Below, piece by piece: positions 16,391 through 24,272 of a stretch of 40,531 nucleotides of DNA (the first letter of the stretch is position 1; the number at the start of each line of letters is the position of its first letter). Source of the stretch: Prevotellaceae bacterium (GTDB lineage: Bacteria > Bacteroidota > Bacteroidia > Bacteroidales > UBA932); the NCBI GenBank assembly GCA_031290935.1, contig JAISLK010000014.1, positions 1-40,531 of the forward strand, in the 5' to 3' direction. The translations under genes and the position numbers were made by a program. The notes under the pieces were generated by a model. It was given only the letters and a program-made list of their open reading frames with translations. It made no database searches and was not told where the DNA came from.

Positions 16391-16759
16391 CGCAGCGTTG
16401 CGCAAGCGTCCCGAAGCAATTTTGTCGCCGTCGCAGCGTTGCGACATGACGCCGAACAGCCCGGCGACATTTCGCAGCGTTGCGAAAGCGGCCCGGAGCC
16501 ACTCTTTCGCCGACGGAGGGTAGCGCGATGTCGCGCGGGTGACTGGCGACATCTCGCAGCGTTGCGAAAGCGTCCCGAAGCAATTTTTTCGCCGTCGCAG
16601 CGTTGCGAAAGCGTCCCGAAGCAATTTTTTCGCCGTCGCAGCGTTGCGACATGACGCCGAACAGCCCGGCGACATATCGCAGCGTTGCGAAAGCTTCCCG
16701 GAGCAGTTTTTTCGCCGTCGCAGCGTTGCGACAGCGTCCCGGATACTCCGGGTGGCAGT
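16391..16759. repeat. 41-bp tandem array 2 (9 units, two subtypes)
   Basis: Units start every 41 bp at 16391, 16432, 16473, 16514 (diverged), 16555, 16596, 16637, 16678 and 16719. All but one begin CGCAGCGTTGCG. The remaining 28 bases are of two kinds: type A (units 1, 3, 5, 6, 8: AAGCGTCCCGAAGCA...TTTCGCC) and type B (units 2 and 7, partly 4: ACATGACGCCGAACAGCCCG...). The sequence differs from array 1 although period and leader are shared. Hairpins TTTCGCA/TGCGAAA and GTCGCA/TGCGAC around loop GCGT occur in several units. Confidence 0.93.
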
Positions 16760-16861
16760 AAACAGCCGGCAGCGGGCAGCGGGCTGGCGCCGGTGTAAAG
16801 CAAGCCGGCAGTTGCTGTCGCAGCGTTGAATCTTTGTATCATGAAATCTTGAAATTTTCTT

Positions 16862-16869
16862 TACCTTTG
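16862..16869 (+). promoter_or_regulatory. -7 box immediately before nadB
   Basis: TACCTTTG ends only six bases before the nadB ATG. The expected start of transcription is at or next to the ATG, so the mRNA could be leaderless. A TTTG lies at 16833-16836, with a spacer of 25, longer than usual. Confidence 0.5.
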
Positions 16870-16875
16870 TAGCCT

Positions 16876-18462
16876 ATGAACAGGGAAACTGATTTTTTAA
16901 TAATAGGCGCCGGGCTGGCAGGGCTGAGTTTCGCCCTGAAAACGGCGGACAGGGCGAAAGTCCTTCTGGTATGCAAATCCACCCTTGAGGAAGCGAATAC
17001 TGCGTTTGCGCAGGGCGGCATTGCTTCGGTGATGTATGACTATGATAATATCGAAAAGCATGTCCGCGATACGCTGGTATGCGGCGCAGGCCTTTGCGAT
17101 GAAGCGGTCGTGCGGATGGTCGTGGGCGCCGCCGCCGGTCAAATCCGGCAGTTGATACAGTGGGGCGTGAAGTTCGACCGTACGCCCGACGGCGCGTATG
17201 ACCTGCACAGGGAAGGCGGCCATTCGGAGCGCCGGATCCTGCATCATAAGGACAATACCGGCGCGGAAATACAGCGCGCGCTGGTGGACAGGGTGCGCGC
17301 TCACCGGAATATTACGGTGCTGGAACAGCATTTTGCGGTGGATTTGCTTACGCAGCACCATCTCGGGCAAACGGTGCGCCGCCGCGACGGGAATATTGAA
17401 TGTTACGGCGCGTATGTGCTGGACTTGAAGACGCAGCAGGTAGGCACGTTCCTTGCCAAAGCTACGGTGGTAGCCACCGGCGGGCTGGGCAACCTGTACC
17501 ATACAACTACCAATCCCTCGATTGCTACCGGCGACGGCGTGGCCATGGTTTACCGCGCCAAAGGGGTCGTCGAAAATATGGAGTTTATCCAGTTTCATCC
17601 TTCCTCGCTGTATCACCCCGGCGAGCGGCCGGCGTTCCTTATCACCGAGGCGATGCGCGGTTTCGGCGCGCTGCTGCGTACGCAGGACGGCCGGCGGTTC
17701 ATGCAAAAGTACGACCCGCGCGCCGAGCTCGCGCCCCGCGATATAGTGTCGCGCGCTATCGACAATGAAATGAAACTGCGGGGCGACGATTTCGTGTACC
17801 TTGACTGCACCCACCGGCCGCCGGAAGAAATAATCGCCCATTTCCCGACTATTTATAAGAAGTGCCTGGGCATCGGGGTGGATATTACTAAAGAATATAT
17901 CCCTGTGGCGCCGGCGGCGCATTACTCCTGCGGCGGCGTGAAGGTGGACAGGAACGGCTGCACTTCCATTCACCGGCTGTATGCACTGGGCGAAACGTCG
18001 AGCACCGGCCTGCACGGCGCCAACCGGCTGGCGTCAAACTCGCTTATCGAAGCGGTTGTGTATGCCGACTGCGCGGCGCGGCATGCGCTGGAACGTTTTC
18101 CGGACTATGCCGTTTGCCATGCCATCCCCGACTGGGACGCCGGCGGCGCTACCCACCCCGAAGAGATGGTGCTGATAACGCAAAATTATAAAGAAATGCA
18201 GCAAATCATGAGCAATTACGTCGGCATCGTCCGCTCCAACCTCCGCCTGAAACGTGCGCTGGACCGCCTCGAAATTATCTTCAAGGAAACGGAAGACCTC
18301 TACCGGAAATCTATCCTCTCGCAAAGCCTCTGCGAACTGCGCAACATGATAAAAGTGTCGTACCTGATTATCCGCAATGCACAGGAGCTGCACGAAAGCC
18401 GCGGCCTGCACTATACTATCGATTATCCCGAGCCTGCAAAAAATTCCCTGTACGATGAATAA
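16876..18462 (+). CDS. nadB: L-aspartate oxidase
   Basis: FAD enzyme that oxidises aspartate to iminoaspartate, the first step of de novo NAD synthesis. It has an N-terminal dinucleotide fold (DFLIIGAGLAGLSFALK), ANTAFAQGGIA, and GGHSERRILHHKDNTG near the substrate loop. FIQFHPSSLY and the HYSCGGVKVD motif are typical of the fumarate reductase/succinate dehydrogenase flavoprotein family. The C-terminal FAD segment GETSSTGLHGANRLASNSLIEA and a helical tail complete it. Length 528 is normal. nadA and nadC are not in the window. The next gene overlaps its 3' end by 8 bases. Confidence 0.94.
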   Translation: MNRETDFLIIGAGLAGLSFALKTADRAKVLLVCKSTLEEANTAFAQGGIASVMYDYDNIEKHVRDTLVCGAGLCDEAVVRMVVGAAAGQIRQLIQWGVKFDRTPDGAYDLHREGGHSERRILHHKDNTGAEIQRALVDRVRAHRNITVLEQHFAVDLLTQHHLGQTVRRRDGNIECYGAYVLDLKTQQVGTFLAKATVVATGGLGNLYHTTTNPSIATGDGVAMVYRAKGVVENMEFIQFHPSSLYHPGERPAFLITEAMRGFGALLRTQDGRRFMQKYDPRAELAPRDIVSRAIDNEMKLRGDDFVYLDCTHRPPEEIIAHFPTIYKKCLGIGVDITKEYIPVAPAAHYSCGGVKVDRNGCTSIHRLYALGETSSTGLHGANRLASNSLIEAVVYADCAARHALERFPDYAVCHAIPDWDAGGATHPEEMVLITQNYKEMQQIMSNYVGIVRSNLRLKRALDRLEIIFKETEDLYRKSILSQSLCELRNMIKVSYLIIRNAQELHESRGLHYTIDYPEPAKNSLYDE

Positions 18463-19477
18463 AACGGCAGTGGTCATACTGAACTGGAACGGCAGGCATT
18501 TTTTACAACAGTTCCTCCCGGCGCTGGTCAAACATACCTCCCTGCCCGGCGTCGCCCTGGCAGTGGCCGACAATGGCTCCACCGACGGCTCGCAGGCGTT
18601 CCTGCAACAGGCATACCCGCAAATCCGGCAAATTGTTTTCGATAAAAACTATGGATTCACCGGCGGCTACAACCGCGCCCTGCAACAAATAGCTGCCGAT
18701 TACTGCGTACTGCTCAACTCCGATGTGGAAGTAACCGCCAACTGGCTGCAACCGCTGGAAACAATGCTCGACAGCCATCCCGAAGTAGCGGTATGTATGC
18801 CGAAAATCCGTTCCTTTCACCGCCGTACGTCCTTTGAATACGCCGGCGCCGCGGGCGGTTTCATTGACAGATACGGATTCCCGTTTTGCCGCGGGCGTAT
18901 CCTCAGCCACATCGAAGAAGACGGCGGGCAGTATGACGCGCCGTGCCGCATCTTCTGGGCCAGCGGCGCCTGCATGATGATACGCACCGAAGTATTCCAC
19001 CGGCTCGGCGGCTTTGACGAAGATTTTTTTGCGCACATGGAAGAGATAGACCTCTGCTGGCGCATCCAGCAACTCGGCTATTCCGTGATGTGCCTGCCGC
19101 AAGCGGTGGTGTACCACGTGGGCGGCGGCACGCTGCCAAACGAAACGCCTTTTAAACTATACCTCAACTACCGCAATAACCTGTACATGCTTTACAAAAA
19201 CCTGCCCGACAGGAAACGCTGCGCCCTGCTGGCAGTGCGCTTTGCGCTGGACGGCCTTTCCGCCGGCGTCTATTGCCTGCAGGGAAAATTTGCGTCCTTT
19301 GCCGCCGTATGGAAAGCGTACATACATTTTTGGAAGCGCCGGAAAACCCTGCGCGCAAAACGCCTCCCGCAACACAACCGCCCTGTGCAGGGCATCTACC
19401 CCGCCAGCGTGGCGCTGAGTTTTTACCTGCCGAAAAAGAAACGCACCTTTGGGGAATTAAGAAGTAAACCATTTTGA
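18455..19477 (+). CDS. family 2 glycosyltransferase (rhamnosyltransferase-like)
   Basis: About 340 residues with a GT-A fold start TAVVILNWNGRHFLQQFLPAL, nucleotide-sugar motifs VADNGSTDGSQ and VLLNSDVEV, and WASGACMMIRTEVFHRLGG followed by EEIDLCWRIQQLGY, the acceptor/catalytic region of WbbL-type GT2 enzymes. No membrane-spanning domain is clear except a weakly hydrophobic C-terminal stretch. It would add a sugar to a surface polysaccharide or glycan; donor and acceptor are unknown. The start codon ATG overlaps the end of nadB (8 bases), so translation is probably coupled. An upstream in-frame extension inside nadB is rejected. Convergent with radC, 11 bases apart. Confidence 0.88.
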   Translation: MNKTAVVILNWNGRHFLQQFLPALVKHTSLPGVALAVADNGSTDGSQAFLQQAYPQIRQIVFDKNYGFTGGYNRALQQIAADYCVLLNSDVEVTANWLQPLETMLDSHPEVAVCMPKIRSFHRRTSFEYAGAAGGFIDRYGFPFCRGRILSHIEEDGGQYDAPCRIFWASGACMMIRTEVFHRLGGFDEDFFAHMEEIDLCWRIQQLGYSVMCLPQAVVYHVGGGTLPNETPFKLYLNYRNNLYMLYKNLPDRKRCALLAVRFALDGLSAGVYCLQGKFASFAAVWKAYIHFWKRRKTLRAKRLPQHNRPVQGIYPASVALSFYLPKKKRTFGELRSKPF

Positions 19478-19488
19478 TATTTTAACTT

Positions 19489-20169
19489 TTAACGCTTATT
19501 GGTAAAGCTATAAAAGTTCTTGCCGGCAATAATAATATGGTCGTGGAATTGAATATCCAGCAGGGCGGCGGCCTGCTGTACCTGCTTGGTGAGTCGCAGG
19601 TCTTCGGCGCTTGGTTGCGCCGCTCCCGAGGGATGGTTATGCACCAGGATAATACCCGAGGCTAATTTTTCGAGCGCATGTTTCAGGATAATACGCGTGT
19701 CCGCAGGGGTGGAGTGGATACCGCCCTGGCTGATTTTGATGCGCTCCATTACGCGGTTGGCGCGATTCAGCAGCAGCAGCCACATTTCTTCATGCGGCAG
19801 GTCTGCCAGTAGCGGCGACATCAAGCGTACCGCATCTTCCGCCGTCCGTATTTCCGCGCGCGGCGCGGCGTCGGCGGCGGCGCGGCGGCGCCCCAGCTCC
19901 AGCGCGGCAAGCAGGGTAACGGCTTTGGTGGCGCCAATGCCTTTTATTTTTTGCAACCGCGTGCGGTCGATTTTCCCCAGCTCCTGCAGGTTGTTGCCCG
20001 ACAAGGCGAGCACCTGTTGCGCTACTTCCACCACCGTTTCGGAGCGCGTGCCGGAACGCAGTAAAATTGCAATCAATTCCGCATCGGTAAGTGCCGCCGC
20101 GCCTTTGGCCATCATCTTTTCGCGCGGCCGGTCATCCGGGCTCAGGTCTTTTATCTTCAGCAGGCTCAT
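19489..20169 (-). CDS. radC: RadC family JAB-domain protein
   Basis: 226-residue RadC/MPN protein. The N-terminal helix-hairpin-helix-like region (RTRLQKIKGIGATKAVTLLAALELG) precedes a JAB/MPN metalloprotease-like domain with HNHPSGAAQPSAEDLRLT (zinc-binding HxHPSG...D) and HDHIIIAG. Full length, so this is the chromosomal form rather than the short version common on mobile elements. The cellular role of the family is unresolved despite the name. Confidence 0.92.
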   Translation of the reverse strand: MSLLKIKDLSPDDRPREKMMAKGAAALTDAELIAILLRSGTRSETVVEVAQQVLALSGNNLQELGKIDRTRLQKIKGIGATKAVTLLAALELGRRRAAADAAPRAEIRTAEDAVRLMSPLLADLPHEEMWLLLLNRANRVMERIKISQGGIHSTPADTRIILKHALEKLASGIILVHNHPSGAAQPSAEDLRLTKQVQQAAALLDIQFHDHIIIAGKNFYSFTNKR

Positions 20170-20184
20170 GAGAATTTTTTTTCA

Positions 20185-20192
20185 CAAAAGTA
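20185..20192 (-). promoter_or_regulatory. candidate -7 box for radC
   Basis: TACTTTTG on the minus strand, 16 bases before the radC start; no TTTG found at -33. Confidence 0.4.
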
Positions 20193-20261
20193 CGAAAAAG
20201 TCGTCAGTCGCTGGAAGCGCATCGGCGCCAGCCTGAATCTGTAAATTTACAAATCCGTAAA

Positions 20262-22691
20262 TTAATTACCGTTTAGCCTTTCCGCTTCTTCCTGCTGCCC
20301 GACATTGCGTTGCTTCGCCGGTTTTCCGGCATTGCCGAACCGGTATAAAAAGGATGCGCGTACAGACCGGCTGTCATGGCGTTGCCGGATATCCCTGGTA
20401 ACGCCGCCCCTGGTAGCGGTAATATCTTCTTTGTTGGTGGCAAGAATATCGGTAACGTAGAGCGAGAGGGTTCCTTTCCTGTCCCAAAAGGTTTTTTGCA
20501 CGCCGGCGCTCAGGTTGCTTTGGGTTTTTATGTTAAAATACCCCATCGACAGCGGCGTTTGCAGGTTGTATTCTATTTCGACTTTCCAGGTTTTACCCAG
20601 CAGGAATGCCGTACTTCCATATCCCTGTATATTGAAAGAGCGGTTGCTATAATCAACGTCTTCGTTGTGCAGGCAGATGCCGGTAGCGTTTACCGTAAAG
20701 CTCCACCAGGGCGTGAGCGGCAGTTCCGAAATCCCTACCCATGCGCCGAAAGCCGACCATTGCCCAAAATTTCCCTGCCGGTAGCCGTTGGCATGCGTTT
20801 CCGCATCAAATGCCGGCAGCTGGATAATCTGCCCTTTTGTGAAAAAGTACAAAATGCCGGTGTTGAGCGCTTGAAATCCCGTATAGGAAAGGTTAAACCG
20901 GTGCGAATACTCCGGCTGTAAATCGGGATTGCCTTCGATATACGAATAGGAACTGATGTACCTCCTGAACGGGTTCAACTGCCAGTAGTTCGGGCGGCGG
21001 ATACGTTGGGTGTACGAAAAGCTGAAATTATGCCTGCTCGACGGATTATAGCCCACAAACACTGTCGGGAAAAAATCATCATACGCGCGGGTGGTCACGC
21101 TGTCCGCCGAGCGCCATAGCCCTTCGGTAGCCGTGTGTTCCCAACGGACGCCGCCCTTCACATTCCACCGGTCGTTAATTTTCCATCCATACGTGGCATA
21201 CAATGCGCCGATAATTTCCCTGTACGAAAAATCATTGCTTAAATTCCCGTTCTTTACCCATCCGGCGGCGGTAGAGTCGTTGCGCACGATTTCATTGTCG
21301 GTAGCGCTGAACGCGATTTTCCCGCCGGCTTCCAGTTTCATCTTTTCCCCGACCGGCAAGGCATAATCGGCTTTTGTCGACAGCACGGTAACAGCCTGTT
21401 CCGAAAGATTGACATACGCATCCGCAGAATCGGCTTTGAACGGTATAAGGGGAAACGTAAAGACGGTAGTTGTCCGCTGTTCCGGCGTACTTGTATAGCG
21501 CAGGTAATCGGCGTTTACGGTCAGTTCATGCCCTTTTTCGTCAAAGTAATGGGAGTAGTTCAGGTTGGCGGAGCTGTTACGATTGCGGTTTTTGCTGTCT
21601 CCTGCGAGGGTAGAAGCCGTAATGGTGCTGTTGTTATTTTCCAGCGTGTTTCCCTGTTCATCGTCGTTCCGGTTGTTCATCGAAAAACTCCCGATGACGC
21701 CGATAATATTTTTCTTGTCAATGAAAAAATCAATGCCCGCTTTCACATACTGGTTAAAGCGGCGGTCTTCGGATTGCGTATCCGATTGCCGGTAATAATT
21801 TCCCGGCGCCGTCGTTGTTTCCGACAGCCGGTCGAAGCCTTTGTCCCCGCGCGAACTCAGGTTTACGTAAGCATTGATTAAATCGGTGCGGTGGTTAAGG
21901 TTCAGCGAGCCGTTGGCGCCATAGTAAAAATCCTTTTCCAGGTACTGCGCATAGCCTGTGCGCAGCGAGCCGTTGGAACCTTTCAGGAAATTTTTTTTGG
22001 TAATAATATTCACAATACCGCCGCTGCCTTCCGCGTCATACTTGCTGGACGGCTGGTCGATGATTTCAATGCGGTCAATCAACGAGCCTTCCGTGCCTTC
22101 GAGCAGGGCGGCTAATTCCTGCCCGCTCAGGTGCGTTGGGCGGTTGTCCACCCACACTGCCACGCTTTGCCCGTTCAGCGTGATGTTGCCGTCCTGGCCA
22201 ACCGCCAGGCCGGGCGCTTTGCGCAGCACTTCCAACGCCGTGCTGTTTTGCGCCATGACGCTGTTGGCAACCGTTACCACTAATTTATCAATTTGCCGTT
22301 CCACCAGCGGGCGGCGGGAAGTAACCACCGTTTCTTCGAGCATTTGCGCATCGGCTTCCAGCGCTATTTGTCCGGCTTCCACGGTAGCTTTTTCGTCCGG
22401 TACGGCGATGGTCTGTTCCGCATCGGCGTACCCGAGGAACGACACTTTTAACGTGTACTGCCCGCCCGTTACATTGACTAATGTAAACACGCCATCCGGG
22501 CGGGTTACACTGCCCGCCACGACTTTTTTGGCGGTGTCCAGCAAACTCACGGTCGCAAATTCCAATGCGGCGCCCGAGCGTTTATCAATAATTTTCCCAT
22601 TGATTGTTCCCTTGCCTGTCGGTGCGGGCGTAGCGAATGTGACGCCGGCCACTGCCGCTAGTAAACTTACAATAATAAAAACCGTTTTCAT
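20262..22691 (-). CDS. TonB-dependent receptor-like outer-membrane barrel protein
   Basis: 809 residues. Signal peptide MKTVFIIVSLLAAVAGVTFA; a carboxypeptidase-regulatory-like domain at about 28-115 (GTINGKIIDKRSGAALEFATVSLLD); a plug-like domain at about 120-240 (LRKAPGLAVGQDGNITLNGQSV and IEIIDQPSSKYDAEGSGGIVNIITKKN); then a long beta-barrel of the OMP_b-brl_3 type ending near RASFLYRFG. This architecture is common in Bacteroidota and often of unknown ligand. No SusD partner is adjacent, so polysaccharide uptake is not indicated. After the last barrel strand there is a ~25-residue polar tail, unusual for a C-terminal beta-signal. The upstream region (22692-22891) is AT-rich with a -7 box. 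Confidence 0.88.
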   Translation of the reverse strand: MKTVFIIVSLLAAVAGVTFATPAPTGKGTINGKIIDKRSGAALEFATVSLLDTAKKVVAGSVTRPDGVFTLVNVTGGQYTLKVSFLGYADAEQTIAVPDEKATVEAGQIALEADAQMLEETVVTSRRPLVERQIDKLVVTVANSVMAQNSTALEVLRKAPGLAVGQDGNITLNGQSVAVWVDNRPTHLSGQELAALLEGTEGSLIDRIEIIDQPSSKYDAEGSGGIVNIITKKNFLKGSNGSLRTGYAQYLEKDFYYGANGSLNLNHRTDLINAYVNLSSRGDKGFDRLSETTTAPGNYYRQSDTQSEDRRFNQYVKAGIDFFIDKKNIIGVIGSFSMNNRNDDEQGNTLENNNSTITASTLAGDSKNRNRNSSANLNYSHYFDEKGHELTVNADYLRYTSTPEQRTTTVFTFPLIPFKADSADAYVNLSEQAVTVLSTKADYALPVGEKMKLEAGGKIAFSATDNEIVRNDSTAAGWVKNGNLSNDFSYREIIGALYATYGWKINDRWNVKGGVRWEHTATEGLWRSADSVTTRAYDDFFPTVFVGYNPSSRHNFSFSYTQRIRRPNYWQLNPFRRYISSYSYIEGNPDLQPEYSHRFNLSYTGFQALNTGILYFFTKGQIIQLPAFDAETHANGYRQGNFGQWSAFGAWVGISELPLTPWWSFTVNATGICLHNEDVDYSNRSFNIQGYGSTAFLLGKTWKVEIEYNLQTPLSMGYFNIKTQSNLSAGVQKTFWDRKGTLSLYVTDILATNKEDITATRGGVTRDIRQRHDSRSVRASFLYRFGNAGKPAKQRNVGQQEEAERLNGN

Positions 22692-22728
22692 TTTGATAGA
22701 TTTTAATTAATAATAATTATTAGCGATG

Positions 22729-22736
22729 CAAAGATA
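22729..22736 (-). promoter_or_regulatory. candidate -7 box for the outer-membrane receptor
   Basis: TATCTTTG on the minus strand, 37 bases before the start codon, in an AT-rich spacer; no TTTG at -33. Confidence 0.45.
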
Positions 22737-22891
22737 TGTAAAAAAATAAATATTATGTATAGCATAATATAATGTAAAATCATAAATAATTGATTTTATT
22801 AGAAATAATTTTTATATACATATCGTTATGAGTACTGAATGAGGATAAGAGGTATTTTCCTCCCTTGTCCTGTATTTTATGAACATATACA

Positions 22892-23559
22892 TTGAAAGGA
22901 AGCCCGCCATTTATTTTAAAAGCAGCTAACGGAACTACTCAAAAAGTAGAGGGCAATACATTACCTGCATCCTCTTTAACTGTTGATGCGGTAGCTTTTA
23001 CAGATAAGACGGAATGCCCAAGTTTCTTTTGTGCTTATACGGGCAGTGATTTATATCGGGATGCAACGCATCTTTGCGGACACAGAACAACCGACGCAAG
23101 AAATTGGGAAGCGTATACGAGAGATAGTAGGGATAATCAAATTTATCGTATAACACCATTTTTAGATGGTAAATGGTGGTTTGTAGACGATTTATTGATA
23201 GCAGAAAAAAGTGTTGCTACTTGTAGTAGTATGACGCAATATGCAAGTAGTAATCCACCAAACTGCCCAACCAATTGGCGAATTCCTATGTTCGCTGAAT
23301 AACAATCCAGGTGGACGAACTTGGATGTCTTATTAAATGATTCGTATGGGGGCACGACATTTGGCGACTAATTCTATATTACTACACATTGTGGAAGAAG
23401 TGCCCCCCTCTCGTGTCAGAAGTCTATTACCAGACTTACACAACTGTTGATTTGATTAGTGAAGTGGCATGTACGCCTGGCAGATGGGGATGCCATTGTA
23501 ACGATTGCAGTAAAGATAATGGAATTATGGGGCAAGTCCGTTGCGCGTACAAGCTGTAA
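22892..23559 (+). pseudogene. decayed FISUMP-like domain gene
   Basis: The first 136 codons read as part of a FISUMP-like (Fibrobacter major paralogous) surface protein: DSRDNQIYRITPFLDGKWWFVDDLL and NCPTNWRIPMFAE. After an in-frame TAA at 23300 the same frame continues with plausible family sequence (LDVLLNDSYGGTTFGD) to a second TAA at 23369. Then it shifts frame and ends with GIMGQVRCAYKL and a stop at 23557-23559, like the RCV-type family end. A TGA lies just upstream of the first codon and there is no signal peptide, so the 5' end is lost too. The AT-rich composition differs from the neighbours and suggests acquisition followed by decay. Confidence 0.65.
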
Positions 23560-23613
23560 TTTTTGACAAAACAATATAGTAAACAGGAATAGTTAATACT
23601 GTCTCTAAACGAT

Positions 23614-23648
23614 GTTGCACCTTGCCTACATTAGGTTCAAGGCGCAAC
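23614..23648. repeat. inverted repeat after the FISUMP remnant
   Basis: GTTGC-A-CCTTG pairs with CAAGG-C-GCAAC around a 13-base loop, with one internal mismatch, followed by an A-rich run on the plus strand. It could be a terminator stem for minus-strand reading or a remnant of the acquired segment. Confidence 0.4.
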
Positions 23649-23766
23649 CATAAAAAAATAAAAAGTGCATGCCATAGCCAACGAACATTTCACGCTGTGG
23701 CTACATTTGTTGTGGGTGGCGGTGTTTGGGGGTTAAGGGCGCCGGCGGAAGCGGTACAAAAGCAAA

Positions 23767-23788
23767 GTGGGCAACTTTCGCTGCCCAC
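23767..23788 (-). terminator. hairpin downstream of gcvH
   Basis: GTGGGCA/TGCCCAC, a 7-bp stem with an 8-base loop, about 85 bases past the gcvH stop. On the minus strand it is followed by TTTGCTTTTG. A plausible but imperfect terminator of the ruvA-sprA-gcvH unit. Between it and gcvH nothing else is recognised. Confidence 0.4.
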
Positions 23789-23873
23789 CCTGCCTAATCT
23801 AAACCTATGAAAACCTATTTCACTTACTAAGACTGCCCGGTTTGAAAAAGGTTTAACAGGCCAACAAAAAAAA

Positions 23874-24248
23874 TTATATCAAGGATTCGTATGTGTCGGC
23901 GTTCAGCAAATTAGCAAGCTCTTCGGGACGGGCAATTTTTATCCGTATCAGCCATCCTTTTCCATAGGGGTCTTGATTGACTGATTGGGGTTCGCTTTCG
24001 AGTGCGCCGTTTACTTCGGTTACTTCGCCGGAGAGCGGCATAAAGGCGTCCGCCACGGTTTTTACCGCCTCAATGGCGCCGAAGACCTCCCCTTGCGACA
24101 GCGTTTCGCTAACGGTTTGCACATCCACAAATACAATGTCGCCTAACTGGCTTTGTGCATAATCGGTAATGCCGACGGTAGCGGTTTCGCCTTCTACCCG
24201 TACCCATTCATGGTCGCGGGTGTACTTTAAATTGGTTGGAATGTTCAT
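23874..24248 (-). CDS. gcvH: glycine cleavage system H protein
   Basis: Lipoyl carrier that shuttles the aminomethyl group between the P, T and L proteins of the glycine cleavage system. 124 residues with the hallmark YTRDHEWVRVEG, GITDYAQSQLGDIVFVD and the lipoylated lysine in IEAVKTVADAF (K63), followed by LSGEVTEVN and DPYGKGWLIRIK. Complete and of normal length. It starts 24 bases after sprA and is last in a ruvA-sprA-gcvH run. As I recall, gcvH near sprA is a recurrent neighbourhood in Bacteroidota, but I could not check that here. Confidence 0.95.
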   Translation of the reverse strand: MNIPTNLKYTRDHEWVRVEGETATVGITDYAQSQLGDIVFVDVQTVSETLSQGEVFGAIEAVKTVADAFMPLSGEVTEVNGALESEPQSVNQDPYGKGWLIRIKIARPEELANLLNADTYESLI

Positions 24249-24272
24249 AAATCTGAAATTTTAAAATAAATA

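Noticed and set aside
22892-23559. Stop-codon recoding in the FISUMP-like gene
   Set aside because: All other genes use TAA, TAG and TGA normally, and this one is also frameshifted and lacks its 5' end, so decay is simpler.
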